A DNA stretch of 64,000 nucleotides from contig NZ_JAAIVF010000001.1 of the NCBI RefSeq assembly GCF_029589495.1, positions 1,550,001-1,614,000 of the forward strand. Direction: 5' to 3'. The position numbers were made by a program, and so were the translations under genes. Positions 9,041-16,887 of the stretch are shown here, one piece after another (positions within the stretch are counted from its first letter, which is position 1; each line of letters opens with the position of its first letter). Origin of the DNA: Speluncibacter jeojiensis. GTDB lineage: Bacteria > Actinomycetota > Actinomycetes > Mycobacteriales > Mycobacteriaceae. A model generated the notes under the pieces. It searched no databases, was not told the origin of the DNA, and saw nothing but the letters and a program-made list of their open reading frames with translations.

Positions 9041-9444
9041 CCACACCCAGCGTGCTGTTCGTCTGTGTCCACAACGCCGGCCGATCACAGATGGCCGCCG
9101 GGTTCCTCGCCCACCTCGCCAGCGGTTCGATCGAGGTCCGCTCGGCCGGCAGCGCACCCGCCGGGCAGCTGAACCCGGCTGCAGTCGTCGCGATGGCCGA
9201 GGTCGGCATCGACATCGCGGGTGAGCAGCCGAAGATCCTCACCACCGACGCGGTCGAGGCCTCGGACGTGGTGATCACGATGGGATGCGGCGACGCCTGC
9301 CCGGTCTTCCCCGGAAAGTCCTACCGCGACTGGGTGCTCGACGACCCCGCCGGGCAGGACATCGAGGCCGTGCGACTGATCCGCGATCAGATCCGTGTCA
9401 GGGTCGAGGACATCATCGCCGAACTGGTTCCCGACGCACGCTGA
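9037..9444 (+). CDS. arsC: Arsenate reductase ArsC (low-molecular-weight phosphatase fold)
   Basis: A 135-residue cytosolic enzyme that reduces arsenate to arsenite, the substrate of the upstream exporter. The catalytic P-loop is CVHNAGRS with nucleophile Cys10; further cysteines occur in TMGCGDACPVFPG, and the general-acid region DWVLDDPAGQ is present. In actinobacteria, relatives use mycothiol/mycoredoxin or thioredoxin as electron donor; which applies here cannot be told. It starts within the acr3 stop. Confidence 0.92.
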   Translation: MTTPSVLFVCVHNAGRSQMAAGFLAHLASGSIEVRSAGSAPAGQLNPAAVVAMAEVGIDIAGEQPKILTTDAVEASDVVITMGCGDACPVFPGKSYRDWVLDDPAGQDIEAVRLIRDQIRVRVEDIIAELVPDAR

Positions 9445-9454
9445 GCACAGGCCC

Positions 9455-9483
9455 GCCCCGCCTCGGGAGAGCCGCGGCGGGGC
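9455..9483. terminator. Hairpin between convergent arsC and cadI
   Basis: Arms GCCCCGCC (9455-9462) and GGCGGGGC (9476-9483) pair perfectly around a 13-base loop, lying between the convergent stops at 9444 and 9509. Plausible bidirectional terminator. Confidence 0.45.
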
Positions 9484-9508
9484 CGACCAGGTTCTCGACT
9501 GCGGGCGC

Positions 9509-9949
9509 TCAGGGAGCGGTGGAGGTTTCGCAGGCGCACGCGCCGTCCGCGGTGGTGAGCAGTTGCGGGCTTGTGCCGAACGTGTCCGAGTCGGCCAGGA
9601 CGGTATAGACCTCCCACTTCTCGCCCGCCGGGCCGGTCACCCACACCTTGTCCTGCGTCGCGAAACAACAGGTGGTGCCGATCTCCTCGTCGGTGAACAG
9701 GCCCTCGCCGGTCAGGCGGGCGATCTCGCCATGCACCTGCTCGCTCGACTCGACCTCGACGCCGAGGTGGTTGATCGTGCCGCCCTTACCCGGGTTCTCC
9801 AGCAATACCAGCTTCAGCGGCGGGTTCTCGATCGCGAAGTTCGCGTAGCCCGGCTTGAGCTTGGCAGGCTCGGTGCCGAACAGCTTGGAGTAGAAGGCAA
9901 CCGATTCCTGCAGGTCGTCGACGTTGAGGGCGAGTTGCGCGCGGGACAT
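9509..9949 (-). CDS. cadI: CadI/ArsI-type vicinal-oxygen-chelate protein (cadmium-induced; possible C-As lyase)
   Basis: A 146-residue glyoxalase/VOC-fold protein. The sequence (ALNVDDLQESVAFYSKLFG, KPGYANFAI, LVLLENPGKGGTINHLGVEV, EIGTTCCFATQDKVWVTGP) matches my memory of M. tuberculosis CadI very closely. The CC pair in TTCCFATQ is also the thiol pair that ArsI enzymes use to bind methylated arsenic before breaking the C-As bond; the C-terminus ends in another Cys pair (CACET). I chose the ATG at 9949, preceded by TGGAGGATGTC, over one 12 bases further upstream. It is divergent from the second arsR gene. Confidence 0.88.
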   Translation of the reverse strand: MSRAQLALNVDDLQESVAFYSKLFGTEPAKLKPGYANFAIENPPLKLVLLENPGKGGTINHLGVEVESSEQVHGEIARLTGEGLFTDEEIGTTCCFATQDKVWVTGPAGEKWEVYTVLADSDTFGTSPQLLTTADGACACETSTAP

Positions 9950-9971
9950 GACATCCTCCACCTGTGTGGCA

Positions 9972-10016
9972 TATATCGAATTCCTGACTTCCTTAGAATG
10001 GCACTACTTCGATATA
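9972..10016. promoter_or_regulatory. Inverted repeat in the divergent cadI-arsR intergenic region
   Basis: TATATCGAA (9972-9980) and TTCGATATA (10008-10016) are perfect 9-base inverted copies separated by 27 bases, in the 94-base spacer between the divergent genes. This is a likely operator pair for the metalloregulator at 10044, controlling both directions. Confidence 0.55.
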
Positions 10017-10043
10017 AGTCAAGAAGCTGGGTAGGGTGGGTTC

Positions 10044-10403
10044 ATGCCGAAGACGCTTCCGCTCGTCGATGTCAGCGCGCCGGTCTGCTGTGCGCCGGTG
10101 TCCTCGGAGCAGATGAGCGACGATGCCTCGCTCGAAATCGCCTTGCGGCTCAAGGCGATCGCGGATCCGACGAGGATCAAGCTGCTCTCGATACTGCTCA
10201 CGGCGGACGCCGGCGAGGCGTGCACCTGCGACCTCGCAACAGGGGTGGGGCTACGCGAGTCGACCGTCAGTCACCACCTCGGCCAGCTCCGCAAGGCCGG
10301 CATGGTCGAATCCGAACGTCGCGGTATGAACGTCTACCACCGGGCGCGTCGCGAAGCTCTCGACGCGCTGAGAGCGGTCCTGGATCCGAACTGTTGCCGG
10401 TAG
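10044..10403 (+). CDS. arsR: ArsR/SmtB-family metalloregulator, divergent from cadI
   Basis: A 119-residue repressor with the ArsR winged helix (recognition segment RESTVSHHLGQLRKAGMV). Cysteine pairs occur at VCCAPV (residues 15-16), EACTCDL before the recognition helix, and PNCCR at the extreme C-terminus; these three sites suggest binding of arsenite, antimonite or cadmium. It closely resembles the M. tuberculosis regulator encoded beside cadI (Rv2642 in my memory). It is clearly different from the other ArsR at 7515, so the two halves of the island may answer different metal signals. Confidence 0.88.
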   Translation: MPKTLPLVDVSAPVCCAPVSSEQMSDDASLEIALRLKAIADPTRIKLLSILLTADAGEACTCDLATGVGLRESTVSHHLGQLRKAGMVESERRGMNVYHRARREALDALRAVLDPNCCR

Positions 10404-10477
10404 CGACACATCGTCCGGAACGCCGGTCCGGCGCGACCGATCTGTGCTAGAACGTGTTTCACGACGAGAGGGGTTCG

Positions 10478-11218
10478 ATGCCCGGCGAGGGATATCTCAT
10501 CCAGGGTGAGCGGGTCGCGATGCCGGTGCGCATCCGCGACGCGAACGCGCACGCGGCGATGTACTCGGTTCCCGCGGCAGCCGCCCAACGGATTATCGAC
10601 CATTCGGGCCTGCACGTGCTCGAGTACCGACCGGGGCGGACCGTCTGCACGGTGTTGTTCGTGCAGTACGTCGACGGCGACCTCCACCGGTACCACGAGT
10701 ACGGGGTGGGCTTCCTGGTCCGTCCGGTCGACGGCGGCCCGATCGGCGACGGTCCAGGAGACCTTCGCACACTCATCACCGGCCGCGCCGGGGTGTTCAT
10801 CCACCGGCTGCCCGTCAACGAGGAGTTCACGCTCGAGGCGGGCCGGACCATCTGGGGGTTCCCGAAGGTGATGTCGCAGATCGACATCGAGCGCGACGAT
10901 GCGGGCGCGCGCGGAGTCCTGCGACTGGACGGGCAACTGGTCGCGGATCTGAGGGTCAGGCCGGGGCTACCCGTACCGGGCGGGGGCCTCGCGACCTCTC
11001 TGGACGCCTATGCGCACTTGGACGGGCACACCCGCCGCATCCCGTGGAAGCTCGAGGCCTCCGGAACCCGGATGCGGCCGGGCGGCGCCGAGCTGATCCT
11101 GGGTGAACATCCGTGGGCCGACGAACTGCGCGAGCTCGGCCTGCCGAAAAGGGCGATGTTCGCCAGCGGAATCGCGCACGTGCGCATGACGTTCGAGGAG
11201 GCGCAGGAGGTCGGCTGA
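10478..11218 (+). CDS. Acetoacetate decarboxylase family protein
   Basis: A 246-residue protein of the ADC-like superfamily. Conserved stretches include the central GRTIWGFPKVMSQIDIE, a typical family core with Lys in the position used for Schiff-base chemistry in true decarboxylases, and YHEYGVGFLVRPV. Many actinobacterial members of this superfamily are not proven acetoacetate decarboxylases, so the substrate is open. ATG at 10478 preceded by GAGAGGGG. The MFS transporter gene starts 3 bases after the stop, so the two form an operon and may share a small carboxylic acid substrate. Confidence 0.75.
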   Translation: MPGEGYLIQGERVAMPVRIRDANAHAAMYSVPAAAAQRIIDHSGLHVLEYRPGRTVCTVLFVQYVDGDLHRYHEYGVGFLVRPVDGGPIGDGPGDLRTLITGRAGVFIHRLPVNEEFTLEAGRTIWGFPKVMSQIDIERDDAGARGVLRLDGQLVADLRVRPGLPVPGGGLATSLDAYAHLDGHTRRIPWKLEASGTRMRPGGAELILGEHPWADELRELGLPKRAMFASGIAHVRMTFEEAQEVG

Positions 11219-11221
11219 CCG

Positions 11222-12430
11222 ATGCGCGGGACGATCGCAGGGGCCCGGCCGCGTGTCACCGCGCGAGGCGCGGTGTCGATCGTCTTCGCTGTCCACGCCA
11301 CGTTGTTCGCCTCCTGGGCCGCCCACATCCCCTCGGTCGAGGGCCGTCTGCACATCGACGACCAGACCCTCGGTCTTGCGCTGGTCGGCGGCCCGATCGG
11401 CGCGATCTGCTCGGTCGCCGTTGTCGGCTGGGCGTTGCGGTGCTGGGGAAGTCGTGTGGTCGTGCGGTGGACGTTGCTCGGGTACTGCGTCACCGGTCCG
11501 CTGATCGGGCTGGCCGACCGCGCCGTGCTGCTGTTCGGCGCGCTCGCCCTGTGGGGCGCGTTTCAGGGCGCACTCGACGTCGCGATGAACACGCAGGGCA
11601 CGACTGTCGAGTGGTCGCTGCGTCGACCGGTCCTGCCGGGACTGCACGCCTGCTGGAGCCTGGGAGCCTTCCTCGGGTCCGGCCTGGGGCTGGCGGGGGT
11701 GTGGATCGGGGTTTCACTGGCATGGCAGTTCGTCGTCCTCGGTGCGGTCGTGGCGCTGCTCGGAGTCGGTCTGTCGCCGCGGTTGCTCGACGACCCGGCG
11801 AGGCCGGCGCCGGATGCAGCCTCGGATACGTGGCCGGAGCCGACGCGTACCCGCAGCGATCTGCGTGCGGCCCTTCGTAATCCGGTGGTCGTCGAGCTGG
11901 GGTTGATCTCGGTTGCCAGCGCCTGGTGTGAGGGGGCCGCCGAGAGTTGGTCCGCGGTGTACCTGCGCGATTCGCTGCACGCCTCGCCGGCGGGCCTCGG
12001 GTTCGTGGCGTTCTCGCTAGGCATGCTGCTGGTGAGGACAGTCGGGAACCGGCTGCTGGTCCGTTACCCCGCGACTCGGGTACTTCCGGTGGTCGCGGCG
12101 GTCGCCACGGCCGGGATGGCCGCGGCACTGATCGCCGGCGGCCTGGTAGCGGCGGTGGTGGGCTTCGGCTGTTTGGGCGTGGGAATCGGGCTGGTGGTGC
12201 CGACCACGTACAGCGCATCGGCGCGGGTGCCGGGCGTGTCGGCCGGCACGGCGATCGCGGTGGTGTCGGCCATCGCCTGGGCCGGCTCGCTCGGCGGTGC
12301 ACCGCTGATCGGCCGGCTGTCCGACACGTGGTCGCTGCCCACCGCGCTGACGCTGGTTCCGGTGCTGACAGTGGTCATCGCCGTGGCCGCGCGGGTGGTG
12401 CGGGTCGGTGGGAGGTACGACTCGCGGTGA
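11222..12430 (+). CDS. Major facilitator superfamily transporter
   Basis: A 402-residue membrane protein with about 12 transmembrane helices split by a polar central loop (about residues 190-220, rich in Pro/Asp/Arg). The pattern (FASWAAHIPSVEGRL near the start, GAFQGALDVAMNTQGTTVE in the N-half) is that of the fucose-permease/YbjJ-like MFS group. Substrate unknown. Its position 3 bases after the acetoacetate-decarboxylase-like gene suggests a shared pathway. It converges on the hydrolase gene with a 15-base gap. I see no reason to call it the siderophore exporter. Confidence 0.8.
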   Translation: MRGTIAGARPRVTARGAVSIVFAVHATLFASWAAHIPSVEGRLHIDDQTLGLALVGGPIGAICSVAVVGWALRCWGSRVVVRWTLLGYCVTGPLIGLADRAVLLFGALALWGAFQGALDVAMNTQGTTVEWSLRRPVLPGLHACWSLGAFLGSGLGLAGVWIGVSLAWQFVVLGAVVALLGVGLSPRLLDDPARPAPDAASDTWPEPTRTRSDLRAALRNPVVVELGLISVASAWCEGAAESWSAVYLRDSLHASPAGLGFVAFSLGMLLVRTVGNRLLVRYPATRVLPVVAAVATAGMAAALIAGGLVAAVVGFGCLGVGIGLVVPTTYSASARVPGVSAGTAIAVVSAIAWAGSLGGAPLIGRLSDTWSLPTALTLVPVLTVVIAVAARVVRVGGRYDSR

Positions 12431-12445
12431 GGACGGACCGGCGAT

Positions 12446-13402
12446 TCAGGTCGTCGTCTCGGCGGCACGGCGCATGTTGCTGACCAGGATGCCCGCGATC
12501 TGCTCGTGTAGTTCCGGGGGCAGGTCGTGCGCCCAGCCGTCGATCAGGTGCAACCGCGCTCCGCGGATCGCGCGGGCGATGGCTTTGCCGCCGGCCGGGC
12601 GCATCAGCGGGTCGGCGGTGCCGTGCAACACGACCGACGGTGCGGTGATGCGGCGGGTGTAGCCGAGCAGGCTGCCGGTGCCGAGCGTGGCCGCGAACTG
12701 ACGGACGACCCCGGCCGGGTGATAGCTGCGGTCGTAGGCCTCGGCCGCCCGTTCGCGCACGACCTGCTGCGGCTGAGGGTATTTCGGGCTACTGATCGCC
12801 TCGTTCGAGCGCACGGTCATGTCGATTACCTGCTCGCGGGTCGGGTTCTTGCCGGGGCTGGCCAGCAGCCGCCGCAACGCCCGCGGAGCCGGCGGCGGCA
12901 GCAGCGGTTGGTTCGTGCTGGAGAACATGATCGCCAGCGATCGAACCCGGTCGGAGTGCTCGGCGGCCACGATCTGCGCAATCATGCCGCCCATCGAGGC
13001 GCCGACCACGTGGGCCCGGTCGATGCCGAGGTGGTCGAGCAGCCCGCGGGTGTCCGCGGCCATGTCCACCAGCGTGTACGGGGACGGGCTGGGCAGACCG
13101 AGTTCGTAACGGGCCAGGCGCAGCAACCGGGAGCCGTCGATGTGTGCGCCGTCGAGCTTCGTCGACAATCCGATGTCGCGGTTGTCGTAGCGGATCACGC
13201 GGAACCCCGCGTCGACGAGCCGCCGGACCAGTGCGATCGGCCAGGTGATGAGCTGACTGGCGAAGCCCATGATCAGCACGACCGGTGGGTCGTCGACGTC
13301 GCCGAGGTCCTCGTAGGCGAGCCGGATGCCGCCGACCTCGGCCATGCCGCTGCGCATCGCCATGCCCTCGATGCCCGGTTCCCCGTCCATGTCCGGTGCC
13401 AT
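12446..13402 (-). CDS. Alpha/beta-fold hydrolase
   Basis: A 318-residue hydrolase. The oxyanion region is VVLIMGFASQLITWP, the nucleophile elbow is GASMGGM (Ser in GxSxG, about residue 129), an acidic residue lies in VVLHGTADPLMRP, and the catalytic His lies near the C-terminus in IDGWAHDLPPEL. This is the full Ser-Asp-His set of a lipase/esterase-like enzyme close to proteins annotated as hydrolase or non-haem peroxidase. ATG at 13402 is preceded by GGGAGCACC. It lies 35 bases upstream of the iron transporter ATPase gene on the same strand; functional connection is unproven. Confidence 0.82.
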   Translation of the reverse strand: MAPDMDGEPGIEGMAMRSGMAEVGGIRLAYEDLGDVDDPPVVLIMGFASQLITWPIALVRRLVDAGFRVIRYDNRDIGLSTKLDGAHIDGSRLLRLARYELGLPSPSPYTLVDMAADTRGLLDHLGIDRAHVVGASMGGMIAQIVAAEHSDRVRSLAIMFSSTNQPLLPPPAPRALRRLLASPGKNPTREQVIDMTVRSNEAISSPKYPQPQQVVRERAAEAYDRSYHPAGVVRQFAATLGTGSLLGYTRRITAPSVVLHGTADPLMRPAGGKAIARAIRGARLHLIDGWAHDLPPELHEQIAGILVSNMRRAAETTT

Positions 13403-13437
13403 GGTGCTCCCGTCGGTCGGCTCGGCTGCGCCCGGGT

Positions 13438-14316
13438 TCACGGTACAACGTGCACGCCGTCGCGCACGTGACGTCGACCGATGGGAACGATCATCGGCCT
13501 GCCGGACACCGGGTCCTCGATGACCGTCGACGCCAGCCCGAACACCTCCATCAGCAGTTCCGGGGTGATCACCTCGTCGGGCGTGCCCGCGTCGACCACT
13601 CGGCCGTCTTTCATCGCGACCAGGTGATCGCTGTACCGGATCGCCAGGTTCAGGTCGTGCAGCACCATCACCACGGTGCGCCCCATCTCCGCGTGCAACC
13701 GGTCGACCAGATCGAGGACGTCGACGGCGTGGGCCAGGTCGAGGTAGGTGGTGGGCTCGTCGAGCAGCAGGATGTCGGTCTGCTGTGCGAGCGCCATCGA
13801 GATCCATACCCGCTGGCGCTGGCCGCCCGACAACTCGTCGACCGACCGACCGGCCAGGTCGCCGATGCCGGTCGACGCGAGTGCCTCGGCAACCGCGGAT
13901 TCGTCGTCGCCGGACCACTGACGCAGCAGCGACTGGTGCGGATGCCGGCCCCGTGCAACGAGTTCCGCGACGGTGATGCCCTCGGGCGCCACCGAGGACT
14001 GCGGCAGCATGCCCAGCACGCGGGCCACGTCCTTGGTGCGCATCGCGGTGATGGCCTTGCCGTCGAGCAGTACGCGGCCGTTGCGGGGCTTGAGGATTCG
14101 ACCGAGGGAGCGCAGCAGCGTGGACTTGCCGCAGCCGTTGGGGCCGACGATCGTGGTGACCACACCCGTGGGGACGGTCAGGGCGAGGTCGTGCACGATG
14201 GTGCGGTCGCCGTAGCCGAGGGTCAGCCGCTCCGCCCGCAGGCGCGGGTCCGCGTCGGAGGTTGCGGACGTCGGCCCGGCTGCCAGCGGAGCTGTGGTCG
14301 GGGGCTGGGGGATCAT
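13438..14316 (-). CDS. Iron-siderophore ABC transporter, ATP-binding protein (FecE/FepC-like)
   Basis: A 292-residue ABC ATPase that powers import of ferric siderophore. Walker A is GPNGCGKST, the signature is LSGGQRQRVWIS, Walker B is ILLLDEPTTYLDLAH and the H-loop is VVMVLHDLNLA, the classical iron/B12 subgroup pattern. The ATG at 14316 overlaps the stop of the permease gene upstream by 4 bases, giving a coupled operon of permease, permease and ATPase. The operon reads away from a shared IdeR-like box at 16821. Confidence 0.93.
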   Translation of the reverse strand: MIPQPPTTAPLAAGPTSATSDADPRLRAERLTLGYGDRTIVHDLALTVPTGVVTTIVGPNGCGKSTLLRSLGRILKPRNGRVLLDGKAITAMRTKDVARVLGMLPQSSVAPEGITVAELVARGRHPHQSLLRQWSGDDESAVAEALASTGIGDLAGRSVDELSGGQRQRVWISMALAQQTDILLLDEPTTYLDLAHAVDVLDLVDRLHAEMGRTVVMVLHDLNLAIRYSDHLVAMKDGRVVDAGTPDEVITPELLMEVFGLASTVIEDPVSGRPMIVPIGRRHVRDGVHVVP

Positions 14317-15368
14317 GCGCGGTGCCTCCGGTTCTGGCGGACGAGTTGGACGAGCAGGAACGGTGCGCCGAGCACGACCGTGACGATCCCGACCGGCAGT
14401 TCCGCCGGGAGCATGGTCCGGGCGATCACGTCGGCGCCGATCACCAGGACCGCGCCGACAAGGGCCGACGCGAAGACCGGCTGCCCGACCGTGCGGACCA
14501 GGCGCTGCGCGATGTGCGGGGCGGCCAACGCGATGAACCCGACCGGCCCGGCCGCGGCGGTAGCGACCGCCGCGAGCAGCACGGCACCGAGCAGCAGCAT
14601 CGCCTGGCCGCCGGAGACCCGGACGCCGAGCGCCCCGGCGGTGTCCTCGCCGAGCTGCAGCGCCGACCGCAGCCGCACCGATCCGATCAGCGCGCCGCCG
14701 ACCACCACGACCGCGACCGCGGTGGGCCAGGCCTGACCCCAGCCGCTGGTCGACAGCGACCCCGAGATCCACACCTGCGCCCGGGTCGCGTCGGCGATGT
14801 CGGCGCGCACCAGCAGCCACTGGACGACCGCCAGCAGCATCGCGTTGATCGCGACACCCACGAGGATCAACCGCATGCCCAGCACGCCGCCGCGCCACGA
14901 CAGCAGATAGATCGCTGCGGCGGTGAGCAATCCGCCGCACACCGCGGCCGCGGGGACGCCGCCGACCGCGAGCGCACCCGAGATCCCGCCGCCGGCCGAG
15001 ACCATCAGTGCGACCGCCGCGGCCGCGGACCCGGCGGTGACGCCGAGAATGTCCGGGCTGGCCAACGGGTTTCGCGACACCGCCTGCGTGACCGCCCCGG
15101 CCATGCCCAGCGCGGCGCCGACGACGACCGCGGTGATCGCGCGGGGCAGCCGGAAGTCGAGCACGATCACCCGGTCGAACCGTCGGCCCGCGCCGCCGAG
15201 CGCACGCAGCATCTCACCGAACGGCACCGCCACGTCACCGCGGCTCAGGCTCAGGCACAAAACCGCGGCGATCAGCCCCAACAGTGCCACGTTCACCACG
15301 ACCACACGGGGCCGCCAGCGCACCGACAAAGTTCCCGCCCGCAGCACCGAGTTCGTCGAGACCGTCAC
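14313..15368 (-). CDS. FecCD-family iron-siderophore ABC transporter permease (FepG-like)
   Basis: A 351-residue inner-membrane permease with about ten transmembrane helices. Family landmarks are RLPRAITAVVVGAALGMAGAVTQAVSRNPLASPDILGVTAGS (partner-binding loop), a TAAAGPVGFIALAAPHIAQRLV segment and the C-terminal LPVGIVTVVLGAPFLLVQLVR. It forms the channel with the permease encoded immediately upstream (4-base overlap) and works with the ATPase downstream and the lipoprotein at 46727-47710. Of ordinary length for the family. Confidence 0.92.
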   Translation of the reverse strand: MTVSTNSVLRAGTLSVRWRPRVVVVNVALLGLIAAVLCLSLSRGDVAVPFGEMLRALGGAGRRFDRVIVLDFRLPRAITAVVVGAALGMAGAVTQAVSRNPLASPDILGVTAGSAAAAVALMVSAGGGISGALAVGGVPAAAVCGGLLTAAAIYLLSWRGGVLGMRLILVGVAINAMLLAVVQWLLVRADIADATRAQVWISGSLSTSGWGQAWPTAVAVVVVGGALIGSVRLRSALQLGEDTAGALGVRVSGGQAMLLLGAVLLAAVATAAAGPVGFIALAAPHIAQRLVRTVGQPVFASALVGAVLVIGADVIARTMLPAELPVGIVTVVLGAPFLLVQLVRQNRRHRA

Positions 15369-16777
15369 AGCCCCACCAGCTTCCGTCGCCGGACCAGCGC
15401 GATGAAGAACGGCGCACCCAGCACGGCCAGCACGATCCCGACCTGCAGCTCACCCGGCCGGGCGACCACCCGGCCGACCACGTCGGCGACGAGCACCATG
15501 ATCGCGCCGACGATGCCTGCGTAGGGGACCAGCCAGCGGTAGTCGGGGCCGGTGACGGTCCGGACCACGTGCGGCGCGACCAGGCCGACGAACGCGATGG
15601 GCCCGGCCGCCGCGGTGGCCGCCCCCACGAGCAGCGTGATCGCGGCGATGCCGACGATCCGCGAGGCGAGCACGTTGGTGCCCAGCCCACGCGCCAGGTC
15701 GTCGCCCAGGCCGAGCATGTTCAGGCTCGGCGTGTTGGCGCAGGCGAGGGCCAGGCCGACGAGCGCGAAGGGGAGGACCTGCCAGAGGATGTCCGGTCCG
15801 CGTCCGGCGAGCGAACCGACCACCCAGAAGCGGTAGCCGTCCAGGCTCTTCGGGTCGAGGAGCACGAGCGCGTTGGTCAGCGCCTGCAGGAAGAAGGACA
15901 CCGCCGCGCCGGCGAGTACCAGCGTCAGCGGTCCGCCGCCGCCGGCCGAGGAGAACGCGAACACCACCACGCTCGCGATGAGGGTGCCGGCAAAGGCGAG
16001 CCACAGGTACTGGCCGGGCGCGGTCAGGCCCCACAGGTGGATGCCGAGCACGACCAGGAAGGCGGCTCCGGCATTGAGTCCGAGTAAGCCGCTGTCCGCC
16101 AGCGGGTTTCGAGTGTGACCCTGGATCAGCGCCCCCGCGACGCCCAACGTCACCCCGACAAGCACGCCCAACAGGGTGCGGGGGATCCGCAGCGTCTGAA
16201 CCAGCTGATCGGTCTCGGTGTGCGCGGGGGTGAACACCGCGTGCACCACCTGCCCCAGTTCGAGCGGTCGCGCGCCGACCGCGATGCCGGCCAGTACCGC
16301 CAGGACCAGGATCGCGGTGAGACAGAGCAGCCCCCACAGCCGGCGGCGTCGCACCGCGGAGCGGGACCCGTCGACGGCCCGCGGGGTGAAGCCGTCCGCC
16401 AGCGCGCCGGCGACGGTGAGGGTCTCGGCACCGCGTCGGGTCCCGAGGGCGGCGCGTACACCTAGCGGCCCGCCGGTGGCGCGGTCACGCACCAGCAGCC
16501 CGAACCGGGCCTTGCCGATGCTCTGGCCGCGTAGGCCGTCGCGGTGGCCGCGGTTCCACACCCACAGCGCCACCGCCGTCGCCAGGGCCGCGCCGCCGAA
16601 CACCGCTCGGTCGGCCTGGCCCGCGCCGACGGAACCGAGCAGCAGCCAGCCGACGACGAGTGGCGCAGCGACGACGGCGAGGTCGATCGACCCGGCCGCG
16701 AAACGTTGCCGCGCCGAGGATCCGGGTGGATCCGAGCGTTCGGCGCTCTCCGGCGTCACGGTCGACGGTGCGCGCAT
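15365..16777 (-). CDS. Iron-siderophore ABC permease (FecCD) fused to an N-terminal RDD domain
   Basis: A 470-residue protein, about 120-130 residues longer than a usual FecCD permease. The extra N-terminal part carries the RDD family pattern: RQRFAAGSIDLAVVAAPL (Arg and Asp of the family name), a second membrane segment, and GQSIGKARFGLLVRDRATGGPLG. After a charged linker (about 135-148) comes a normal permease: RIPRTLLGVLVGVTLGVAGALIQGHTRNPLADSGLLGLNAGA and GPIAFVGLVAPHVVRTVTGPD, ending in VLGAPFFIALVRRRK. No stop or frame change interrupts the join. It is the first gene of the importer operon, 44 bases from an IdeR-like box shared with the salicylate synthase. The role of the RDD part is unknown. 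Confidence 0.88.
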   Translation of the reverse strand: MRAPSTVTPESAERSDPPGSSARQRFAAGSIDLAVVAAPLVVGWLLLGSVGAGQADRAVFGGAALATAVALWVWNRGHRDGLRGQSIGKARFGLLVRDRATGGPLGVRAALGTRRGAETLTVAGALADGFTPRAVDGSRSAVRRRRLWGLLCLTAILVLAVLAGIAVGARPLELGQVVHAVFTPAHTETDQLVQTLRIPRTLLGVLVGVTLGVAGALIQGHTRNPLADSGLLGLNAGAAFLVVLGIHLWGLTAPGQYLWLAFAGTLIASVVVFAFSSAGGGGPLTLVLAGAAVSFFLQALTNALVLLDPKSLDGYRFWVVGSLAGRGPDILWQVLPFALVGLALACANTPSLNMLGLGDDLARGLGTNVLASRIVGIAAITLLVGAATAAAGPIAFVGLVAPHVVRTVTGPDYRWLVPYAGIVGAIMVLVADVVGRVVARPGELQVGIVLAVLGAPFFIALVRRRKLVGL

Positions 16778-16820
16778 GCGCCCTCCCCTCGATGCTCGTC
16801 GTCATGGTCTGGACATGAAG

Positions 16821-16839
16821 CTAGGTAATGCTAACCTCA
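16821..16839. promoter_or_regulatory. IdeR/DtxR-like iron box between importer operon and salicylate synthase
   Basis: CTAGGTAATGCTAACCTCA resembles the IdeR consensus TTAGGTTAGGCTAACCTAA. It lies between the divergent starts of the RDD-permease gene (16777) and the salicylate synthase gene (16888), so iron-loaded IdeR would repress both. Confidence 0.75.
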
Positions 16840-16887
16840 CTTCCCAACCGGCCCGCTCGGGCCCTGGGAATCAGGAGGATGATCGCG

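Noticed and set aside
11222-12430. MFS transporter considered as the siderophore exporter
   Set aside because: It is coupled to an acetoacetate-decarboxylase-like gene, has no iron box and belongs to the fucose-permease-like MFS group.
13403-13918. Upstream extension of the alpha/beta hydrolase frame beyond 13402
   Set aside because: The extension runs through the transporter ATPase gene; a good start with ribosome-binding site exists at 13402.
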